Part shown: piece after piece, positions 45,288 through 52,222 of the stretch | Numbering within the stretch: the stretch's first letter is position 1 | Layout: each line of letters opens with the position of its first letter | NCBI RefSeq assembly: GCF_000959525.1 | Contig: NZ_CP009832.1 | Location: 496,001 to 560,000, forward strand | Direction: 5' to 3' | DNA length: 64,000 nt | Origin: Burkholderia multivorans ATCC BAA-247 | Lineage (GTDB): Bacteria > Pseudomonadota > Gammaproteobacteria > Burkholderiales > Burkholderiaceae | Made by a program: the position numbers and the translations under genes | Notes under the pieces: model-generated | What the model saw: only the letters and a program-made list of their open reading frames with translations | Databases searched by the model: none | What the model was told of the DNA's origin: nothing

Positions 45288-46011
45288 CGACGAGAATGCC
45301 GAGCAGCATCGGCTGCTGCGCCAGCTGTGGCTTGATGCGGTCGATCTGCATGCGGTGACGTGGATGTGGTCGACGTGGTCGTTCGATGCGCTTGATGCGC
45401 ATCTGCGCCGGTACGTGCAGTACAAATTGCCGAACGGTCGCGCGTACTACCTGTTCTTCTTCGACAACCATGTGTTCGACCGTATTCGACGGGTGTGGAG
45501 CGATGCGCAGACACGACAGTTCGTTGCGCCGTTCAACGAGATTCGGTATCGCGATCGACAGCTCGATGAGGTGGTGTGGCGCAACGATGCGCCGGCGGTC
45601 GAAGGAGCGATGCCGGCGGCCGATGCGGCGGGACTCAGCGAGCAACAGCATGCGAAGTTGATCGAGCTCGGGTATCCAGACAAGCTCGTGCTGAAGTTCA
45701 GGGAGACGATGGCGGCGGTGGTCGATCACCTGTCGGATGCGGAGCTTCACGACCTGGTTGTCGAGCAGCTTGATCGTGCGGCGGCGCACGGGATCGTCGA
45801 TGAGATTGGGCTGCTCTCCTATGTCGTGACCGGCGTGCAGGTTGCGCCGCGGTTCGACGAGCATCCGATCGTGAAGTCGTGTCTTGAAGCGGCGTCACGC
45901 GGAGAAACGAGCGTCGATGCAGCGCTGGCGTCGATCGATGATGCGACTTGGGATGCGATTCGCGATGCGCATGAACGGGAGTTGCTGGAGGCGCGTGAGG
46001 ATGCGGCGTAG
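45079..46011 (+). CDS. DUF4123-type T6SS effector adaptor, copy 2 (N-terminally shortened)
   Basis: 310 residues from a GTG created at the recombination junction (GCAGTGCTG, where copy 1 has GCAATGCTG). It lacks the first 36 residues of copy 1 and differs from it at only 7 of 310 positions. No ribosome site is apparent before the GTG; translation could depend on ribosomes reading the overlapping truncated Tle1-like gene. All core motifs (LYVLVDTRGYQE, YLIAFD, FFFDNHVFDRI) are kept, so a shortened but functional adaptor is possible. Confidence 0.75.
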   Translation: MLKASLARTDEVGRAMRLYVLVDTRGYQELDVRLAAVHRLRYASLWTDTGLEAYTDIAPYLIAFDRDTLDDENAEQHRLLRQLWLDAVDLHAVTWMWSTWSFDALDAHLRRYVQYKLPNGRAYYLFFFDNHVFDRIRRVWSDAQTRQFVAPFNEIRYRDRQLDEVVWRNDAPAVEGAMPAADAAGLSEQQHAKLIELGYPDKLVLKFRETMAAVVDHLSDAELHDLVVEQLDRAAAHGIVDEIGLLSYVVTGVQVAPRFDEHPIVKSCLEAASRGETSVDAALASIDDATWDAIRDAHERELLEAREDAA

Positions 46012-46057
46012 GCCCGCGGTAGCGGTGGGCGCGATTGCGATGGTTCTGGGCTTGAGC
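45080..46057 (+). repeat. Module repeat, 5' block, copy 2
   Basis: Counterpart of 38194-39171. Its left end is the junction inside Tle1-like homologue 2; its right end is where the two lipoprotein remnants part. Confidence 0.93.
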
Positions 46058-46060
46058 TGA
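46001..46060 (+). pseudogene. Lipoprotein gene remnant, copy 2
   Basis: Same start as the remnant at 39115 (RRRPAVAVGAIAMVLGLS) but TGA follows after 19 codons, before the lipobox Cys. The sequence after it is unrelated to copy 1. It cannot give a lipoprotein. Confidence 0.65.
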
Positions 46061-46145
46061 GCTATGTCGCTGAGGGCATGCCGAGGATTGCGGTCGGCTC
46101 TATGCCTGTGTCGCGCGCTGAGAGCGATTCAAAAGGAAAACATCA

Positions 46146-46991
46146 ATGAGTAGAGCAATGAGATTGTCGAGTCTGATGAGTCGTACGCTGGCGGGGTGTT
46201 TGCTCGTGGTGGCAATGACTGCATGCGGAAAGTCAGAGCCGACGTATACCGGGATTTCGGTAATCGCGCACAACTATCTGCCATACAACCTGGACGGATT
46301 CACGATTACCGACGCATACGGTAACAAAGCTGGGGGGGGTAATAGCTTGCCAGGTGGCGGAGGTGGCGTGACGTGCTGCTACAAACTTAAAGGCACGGAG
46401 TTTACAGTCAAATGGAACTATGTCGACGTTGACCAGTGGCACAAGGGCAACGAACAGACGTTTCACGCGGAGGCCAAGGTGACGATGCCGCCGGCGCAGG
46501 TTCCAGAGAAGGTCGGTGATCGAATTCTCGAAGTGCACTTTTATCCAGACCGTCACATCGAGTTCCAGTTTCCTGGTGCGCTGATGGATGAGTCGCGTAT
46601 CCCAATGGTCGATGTGTCGCGTTGGATGGCGAGTCAGTATCAGACGCAGTTGAACAAGCGGTACGATGAGCGCGAAGACCAGCAGTTTCGTCGTGTCGCC
46701 CGTGTGGTCGCGATTGCATGGCTGAAATACCATCTCACCGATCTCGACGATCTGAAGCAATACGCTTACTACAATCTGCTCGTCAATAATCGCTTCGACT
46801 CGCATCCGGAGATTCAGCGCATCCTGCAAGCGGACGCCAGCAAGCCGGGGGCCTTTGCGAAGGCGATGCAATCGTTGCCGAAGAAGACTCTGTCTGAATT
46901 GACGAGCGGCAAGTTCGAGTCGGTAGCGGTGCCGTCCCTACCCGATGGACTGGTTCCGCCCCCGCGCGTAGAGGAGAAAAAGCATGGCTGA
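46146..46991 (+). CDS. DUF3304-type lipoprotein 3, putative immunity protein
   Basis: 281 residues, preceded by AAAAGGAAAA. The lipobox is MTAC with the lipidated Cys at about 27. It is the close relative of lipoprotein 1 (NYLPYNLDGFTITDAYGNKA, VTCCYKLKGTEFTVKWNYVD, ILEVHFYPDRHIEFQFP) but has many substitutions spread along its length. It overlaps the Tle1-like gene 3 by 8 bases. The divergence from lipoprotein 1 contrasts with the near-identity of the flanking module ends. Confidence 0.82.
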   Translation: MSRAMRLSSLMSRTLAGCLLVVAMTACGKSEPTYTGISVIAHNYLPYNLDGFTITDAYGNKAGGGNSLPGGGGGVTCCYKLKGTEFTVKWNYVDVDQWHKGNEQTFHAEAKVTMPPAQVPEKVGDRILEVHFYPDRHIEFQFPGALMDESRIPMVDVSRWMASQYQTQLNKRYDEREDQQFRRVARVVAIAWLKYHLTDLDDLKQYAYYNLLVNNRFDSHPEIQRILQADASKPGAFAKAMQSLPKKTLSELTSGKFESVAVPSLPDGLVPPPRVEEKKHG

Positions 46992-49266
46992 AAGAATCAA
47001 ACTGGATCCGGATGATGCAACACCGGCATCGGTGTACATGCAGATCGTCAATCAGAACGCGACCATGTACCCGAAGAGCGATTGCATGCCTTGCGGGGCG
47101 ACGATCCGTATGGGTTTTTTCTTCGATGCGTTCGGGCGCAACCGAGATATAGACGATAAATCGAGTTCGCGGTATTCAAATATCGCCCGGCTTTGGGAGG
47201 CACATCGTGACATTGAGGACCCGAGGCGACCAGCGAACCAGTTCTGGTTTCGCTTTTACTATTCCGGCCTGGGTACGCCGCTGAACGACGATGCCAAATC
47301 CAACACATGGAACAACATTGGCGTAGCCGCCGCCAAACTGGCGGGCAAGAAGCTCGCCAAGGGGGCGTCGTCGGTGGCCCAATCGTTCGCGCGTGTCAAT
47401 ACGCCGCTCAAACAGGCCGACGTAAAAAGGCGGGTCGACGACGTGAAAAAGCAGTTTCTCGCGGGAGATTTTTCGTTTCGACCAATCGAGAAGGCATTCG
47501 AGGATTTTCGAAAGGATATTGAGCACATTCCTGCTCAGGCGCGTCGAATCGCGAATGTGCTGAATGCGTCGCCGGAGCGAATCTGGGAGCGAACCAAGGC
47601 CACTGGCACGTTGCTGTGGCGCAATGCCAAGAACGACGCCAAGGCGAACATTAAGGGAACCCCGATGAAGGCGGCCATGGCCGTTGTGCGCGGACTCTTC
47701 GTTGGCTTGGCAATGGAGAACGTACCGATCGTACGTGACAACGCTGTCATGGCCGAGGCATTCGGAACTGGCGTCGACACCCGGTTGATCGCGGCCAGGG
47801 ATCAATTCGAGGCTGCATACCATACCGTCAAGAACCAGATGCCGAAGGTTCGCCTCATCGAGGTATCGGTCTTTGGGGCGGATCGGGGATGCGTGCTCGC
47901 ACGTGCGTTTATCAACGATCTGGCAGAGAAATACAAACGCAGGGACGATACGGATCTTGCGATTGACGGCGTATCGATTCAGATCAAGTTTGTCGGTCTT
48001 CTCGACGCCGTTTCGTCGATCATGTCGGAGGAGGCCGGCGAACTGATCGGGATGGTGCCTTATCTTGGATTGCTAAAAACCAGCTACAAGGATCGGCCTC
48101 TCGGCATTCCGGCAAGCGTCCAGCGCTGTGTTCATTTCGCTGCTGCGCATGAGATGCGCTTCTATCAGCGTCTTGATAGTCTCGAGAAAACCCGCGGCGA
48201 GCAGTTTCTCTATCCGGGCACTAGTTGCGATGTCGTCGGTGGAGCACCGAACGGGTCCTTGGGTTTTAATGCCGAACTGATGAGGATCCCGCTGCAAGAT
48301 ATGTTGCTGGAAGCACTGAAGGCGGGGGCCGCTATGGACACGATGGAGGATCTGTATCTGTACAACGCACCCGTGTTCCAGCGCTTCAAGCTCTCTGATC
48401 CAATCAAATGCGATGGAAGGGAATACCGGATTAGGGCACTGGTCAACGCCTACCGCGCACTCGTCCCCCGCAAAGCCGGCATCGACCTCGTCTCCCATTC
48501 GAAAATCTTCCTGCGCTGGATTGCCGTCCGCTATCAGGACCCCGAATTCCGGCGCACGATGTCCGACCCAGTGGCGGACTGGAAGCGCAACATGGCCGAC
48601 GCCGACCTGCAGCGCAAGACGACGAAGTCGAAACTCGACTGGGAACTGCAGCGCCAGGGCATCAACATGAGCATGCTGGCGAGTCGGAGCCCCGCCGATC
48701 AAGCGACGTTGCGGGGGATGAAGGCGGCGAGCGACGCGGCGCAGAAGCGTTACGAGAAGTTGCTCGCGGAGGCGCCGAAAGACTACACGACCGTGTGGGA
48801 ACGTCTTCACAAGGAGTCGGAAAGGATGCTGTACCGCGCGTCCCTTCAGGACGGCTTGCGGAAATCAGCAGAACGAATCCGGAACACGCCGGACACATGG
48901 GATTCCGATAACAAGGCGAGCGCGGACGCGATCGAGGCAGCCATGCTGCCCGAACCTCAGATGGAACTAGTGTCGGCCTGGAAAGAAGGAATCGAAGGCA
49001 AGCACCCGCTTCCTCCCGACGTGATGGCACTATTCGACCTGCTCGTTCACGACACGTTGTTGACGAGTTGGCAGGATCACGTGCTCGCGCCCTCGCTGTA
49101 CTTCCGCACGCGGGACACGGACGAGTTCGGGGTCTCCGATCTCGACAAGGAAGCAAAGCAACGCCAGAAAGACGATCGCGTCGCTGCTCGAATCGACCAG
49201 GCCGCCAAGCAGAGCAAGGAATGGGCGCGCGGATACAAGGGCGGCGCAACGCCTTCCGTCCATTGA
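46984..49266 (+). CDS. DUF2235/Tle1-like T6SS effector homologue 3 with altered catalytic residues
   Basis: 760 residues, the same length as homologue 1. Motifs are IRMGFFFDAFGRNRD, FWFRFYYSGLGTPLN, VFGADRGCVLARAF with Asp300 in place of the nucleophile Ser, FVGLLDAVSS, and YPGTSCDVVGG with Ser414 in place of His. Residues 533-760 are identical to homologue 1; the first 530 residues differ at many sites. The loss of Ser and His is therefore kept through divergence, arguing against a single recent mutation. It follows lipoprotein 3 with an 8-base overlap and is followed by a fourth, frameshifted lipoprotein gene. Confidence 0.8.
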   Translation: MAERIKLDPDDATPASVYMQIVNQNATMYPKSDCMPCGATIRMGFFFDAFGRNRDIDDKSSSRYSNIARLWEAHRDIEDPRRPANQFWFRFYYSGLGTPLNDDAKSNTWNNIGVAAAKLAGKKLAKGASSVAQSFARVNTPLKQADVKRRVDDVKKQFLAGDFSFRPIEKAFEDFRKDIEHIPAQARRIANVLNASPERIWERTKATGTLLWRNAKNDAKANIKGTPMKAAMAVVRGLFVGLAMENVPIVRDNAVMAEAFGTGVDTRLIAARDQFEAAYHTVKNQMPKVRLIEVSVFGADRGCVLARAFINDLAEKYKRRDDTDLAIDGVSIQIKFVGLLDAVSSIMSEEAGELIGMVPYLGLLKTSYKDRPLGIPASVQRCVHFAAAHEMRFYQRLDSLEKTRGEQFLYPGTSCDVVGGAPNGSLGFNAELMRIPLQDMLLEALKAGAAMDTMEDLYLYNAPVFQRFKLSDPIKCDGREYRIRALVNAYRALVPRKAGIDLVSHSKIFLRWIAVRYQDPEFRRTMSDPVADWKRNMADADLQRKTTKSKLDWELQRQGINMSMLASRSPADQATLRGMKAASDAAQKRYEKLLAEAPKDYTTVWERLHKESERMLYRASLQDGLRKSAERIRNTPDTWDSDNKASADAIEAAMLPEPQMELVSAWKEGIEGKHPLPPDVMALFDLLVHDTLLTSWQDHVLAPSLYFRTRDTDEFGVSDLDKEAKQRQKDDRVAARIDQAAKQSKEWARGYKGGATPSVH

Positions 49267-49426
49267 GCGGCGACGAGAACTTCCTACCGCCGGCCGTCGC
49301 CCGGGCCGTATGGTCCGCGATTCTGCCGAACGCGCTGGCGGTAGCGCGTACGTTCGTCGTGTTGCGAATTGCCGCGGCCAATCTACTATTCGTGTCGATC
49401 GCAGCATGCAGCAAATCCGAGCCGAC
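48580..49426 (+). repeat. Module repeat, 3' block, copy 2
   Basis: Counterpart of 41740-42586, with one difference seen in 847 bases. Confidence 0.95.
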
Positions 49427-50193
49427 CTATGTGGCTGTTTCCACGGAAGCACTGAATTACCTGCCGTACAACCTCGCTCGATTTACGATCACAGACCAAT
49501 ACGGCAATAAGGCTCGCGGAGGTGGCGATTTGGAACCGGGAGCGGGCGAGGGCAGCATCGCATGCTGCTATTCGCTGAAGGGCACGAACTTCAAGGTTCA
49601 GTGGACGTATTACGACGGGGACGACTGGCGGCCCGGCGAGCAGGTGAAGAAGCAGCAGGCGGAAGCGAACGCATCGCTGGCTCCGACCAACGTGCCGGAC
49701 TCGATCGGTTCGCGCATTCTCGAGATTCATTTCTACCCCGATCACCATGTCGAACTGGCATTTTCTGGCGAGATGCTGGGGAGTACGCGCTTGCCCATCG
49801 TGGACGTATCGCGCGAGCTGACGAAACGATACGGAAAGCAGCTCGACGAGAAACGGGGACAACGATGCCCAACTGCATCGCCGAATTTCGCGGACGGTCG
49901 CGGCAGCGTGGCTCAGGTACCGCTTCACCGATCGCGATGATCTCGCGCAATACGCGTATTTCGCGCTTCTGGTGAACGCTCGGTTCGACGCGCACCCGGC
50001 GGTGCAGAAACGCATTCGGTCGAGCAACGGGACGCGCGGCGCATTCGCGAAAGAGATGGCCGCTTTGTCGCCGGACATTGCGGCGGAACTGGCGCAGGAT
50101 CGATTCCCGTCGGTTGCTGTGCCGCCGATCGAAGCGGGACTATTGCCGCCGCCGCGCGACGATAGCCGAGGCAGCCGAGGCAGTCGAGGCTGA
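49359..50193 (+). pseudogene. DUF3304-type lipoprotein 4, frameshifted
   Basis: From a GTG at 49359 (start uncertain; the frame is open further up into the Tle1-like gene) it reads a signal with lipobox SIAAC, then ALNYLPYNLARFTITDQYGN, IACCYSLKGTNFKVQWTYYD and ILEIHFYPDHHVELAF. The frame breaks near the GGGG at 49856-49859. The +1 frame carries on with RTVAAAWLRYRFTDRDDLAQ then YAYFALLVNARFDAHPAVQK to a TGA at 50191-50193. A net gain of one base in the G run explains it. A phase-variable tract or a sequencing error is possible. It has no Tle1-like gene after it. Confidence 0.8.
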
Positions 50194-50210
50194 CGCACAC
50201 GGGCGTGCTC

Positions 50211-50233
50211 GGGCCGCGTCAATGACGCGGCCC
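50211..50233. terminator. Terminator between the effector modules and the OmpA-like gene
   Basis: A perfect 10-base stem GGGCCGCGTC/GACGCGGCCC with a 3-base loop (AAT), followed by GTTTC on the plus strand. It separates the plus-strand modules from the convergent minus-strand T6SS genes. Confidence 0.75.
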
Positions 50234-50268
50234 GTTTCGAATTCGGTCAAACGGCCCCGTCTCCCCAC

Positions 50269-51228
50269 CTACTGCCCAACCCGAAACTCGATCCGCCGAT
50301 TCCTCGCCCGCCCGTCCGCCGTATCGTTCGGCGCAATCGGCTGATCCGGCCCGACGCCTGTCGTCGTCATCTGCTGCGGCGCGATTCCCTTCGTGATCAG
50401 ATATCCCTTCACAGCATCCGCACGAGCCTGGCTCAGCGCGATGTTCGACGTTCGATTCCCCGAGTTGTCGGTATGCCCGATGATGTCGACGGTCCGGTTC
50501 TGCAGCTTCGCGAGCGCGGCCGCCATCTGGTCGAGAATCTGCTTGCCCTGCGGCGTCAGCGTCGCGCTGCCGGTCTCGAACTCGATCGTGCGGTTCGCGA
50601 GCGTTTGATCGAGCAATCCCTGCTCGGACGCCGACACACGCAACCCGTTCCGGATCGTATACGTCGGGTTCAGCGTATTGGCCATGTCGCTCGCGATCTG
50701 CTGACGCTGCGCCTCGTTGTGCACCTCGCCCTTCATCTCGATCTGCGTGCCGTTGATCTTCAGCTGCCCCTTGCTGATCTGCTTGAGCTGCGCGCCGAGC
50801 AGCTTCTGCACGTTCGCGCTCCAGTTCGGCGGCGTCGCGACGTCGCCGACCTCGATCTGATCGACGACGTTTGCGGCGCCGTACGTGTCGCGCAGCTTCT
50901 GCAGCACGGCGGCCTTGGTCGCTTCGTCGGGCACCTTGCCGCCGACCACAACCTGGCCGGGCGTCGCATTCGCAGGCGGCGGCGCAAGCGTGCCGGCCGT
51001 GCCGCGCACGAGCGTGCCGGATGCGGCCGCGCTTGCCGAACCTGCGCCGGCATTCGCGGGCAGCGCACTCGCCGCGACGGTGCCGTTGCCGACCGGCGTG
51101 ACGGTCGCGCCACCGGCGTTCTGCGCGTAGGCCGCACCGTTGCCGACGAGGCCGGCAGCGAGAAGGGCGGCAACGAAGGACGACAAGCGCGACAAGCGCA
51201 TACGCCGGACATGAATCGTACGTTGCAT
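50269..51228 (-). CDS. T6SS-associated OmpA-family peptidoglycan-binding protein
   Basis: 319 residues from ATG 51228. A signal peptide (about 1-36, ending AYA-QN) precedes a Gly/Ala-rich spacer, a middle domain (about 85-190: GQVVVGGKVPDEATKAAVLQ, a BON-like pattern) and a C-terminal OmpA domain (about 205-319). The OmpA part has IEFETGSATLTPQGKQILDQ, IIGHTDNSGNRTSNIALSQARADAV and DGRARNRRIEF, the peptidoglycan-binding residues Asp and Arg included. It probably ties the T6SS membrane complex to the cell wall, since TssL here lacks such a domain. It is the last gene of tssM-tagF-OmpA, 4 bases past tagF. Confidence 0.92.
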   Translation of the reverse strand: MQRTIHVRRMRLSRLSSFVAALLAAGLVGNGAAYAQNAGGATVTPVGNGTVAASALPANAGAGSASAAASGTLVRGTAGTLAPPPANATPGQVVVGGKVPDEATKAAVLQKLRDTYGAANVVDQIEVGDVATPPNWSANVQKLLGAQLKQISKGQLKINGTQIEMKGEVHNEAQRQQIASDMANTLNPTYTIRNGLRVSASEQGLLDQTLANRTIEFETGSATLTPQGKQILDQMAAALAKLQNRTVDIIGHTDNSGNRTSNIALSQARADAVKGYLITKGIAPQQMTTTGVGPDQPIAPNDTADGRARNRRIEFRVGQ

Positions 51229-51232
51229 CCCG

Positions 51233-52222
51233 TCAGCCTCCGATGAACGCTTCGCGGAACGCGTCGATGGCGACGCGCAGCGACAGCTGTGGTTGATCGA
51301 GATAGCTGACGAGTTTGCTGACCTGCGGATCGTTTTGCGCATGAGCGTCGATCCACTCGGGATCGTCGATATCGATGTTGTGGGCGGCGTACGTTTGCGG
51401 ATCGACGACGCTCAGCAGCGTCTTCGCCGACGCACCGTTGAACCCGATGATCAGTCGTTCGCGCTCGGCGATCGTACCGATGAAGATCGCGAGCTCGAAA
51501 TCGGCCTGCGCGACGAACGGCGCGATCAGTTCGAGCCAGAACGCGGCGACGAGGCTGCGGTAGAACGGATCGACGGGCAGCGGCAGCGTGAGGCCCCGTT
51601 CGATATGCGACGAGCCGCTCTGCATCACCGGCCGCAGCAGCGAGCCGAGCGCGAGCATCGCGCCGCGCAGCCGCACGGGATGGCCGCTTTCGAGCAGCAT
51701 CTGCTGCAGCCCGTACAGCGACTGATGTTCGACGAAGTCGTTGAACGTGCCGTCATGCGACGTGCCGGGCCCGCCGATGTCGATCGGCACCTGCGTGTCG
51801 CCGAGCGCCTGCAGCGCGCCGGGCGGCTCCTCGCTCGCGAGCAGCGGCGCGATCTGCGCGGCGACGCGCGACCACAGCCGCGCGAACGCGAGCGGGCTGC
51901 GCGCGAGGAACGCGAGCGGCCGGTCGACTTCGAGCGCGGTCGCGCCGAGGAACGGGAAGCGGCGCATCGATACGTCGTGGCTCGCGACCATATGGCCCGC
52001 GATCGCCAGCTTGCTGCGCGAGCCGAGGAACGCGAAATGCATCGGCTTCGCATCTTCGTAGACGATCTTCCAGCGCGGATCTTCCGCAAGCAGTTCGAGC
52101 GCCTGCGCGATCCAGCGATCGAGCGTCTGCAGCAACTGCGGATTGTGCGCGCTCTTCACGAAATCGCCGCGCGAAGGAATCTTGCCGAAATAGGCGACTT
52201 GCGCCTGAACGGTTTGCGTCAT
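51233..52222 (-). CDS. tagF: T6SS accessory protein TagF
   Basis: 329 residues. The N-terminal TagF domain shows VAYFGKIPSRGDFVKSAHNPQLLQTLDRWIAQ and HFAFLGSRSKLAIAGHMVASHDVSMRRFPFLG. A second half of about 150 residues (from about 170) has QSLYGLQQMLLESGH and FIGTIAERERLIIGFNGAS. TagF proteins restrain T6SS assembly, in Pseudomonas against the PpkA kinase pathway. No ppkA or pppA gene is in this window, so here TagF probably acts without that switch. It overlaps tssM by 4 bases. Confidence 0.92.
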   Translation of the reverse strand: MTQTVQAQVAYFGKIPSRGDFVKSAHNPQLLQTLDRWIAQALELLAEDPRWKIVYEDAKPMHFAFLGSRSKLAIAGHMVASHDVSMRRFPFLGATALEVDRPLAFLARSPLAFARLWSRVAAQIAPLLASEEPPGALQALGDTQVPIDIGGPGTSHDGTFNDFVEHQSLYGLQQMLLESGHPVRLRGAMLALGSLLRPVMQSGSSHIERGLTLPLPVDPFYRSLVAAFWLELIAPFVAQADFELAIFIGTIAERERLIIGFNGASAKTLLSVVDPQTYAAHNIDIDDPEWIDAHAQNDPQVSKLVSYLDQPQLSLRVAIDAFREAFIGG

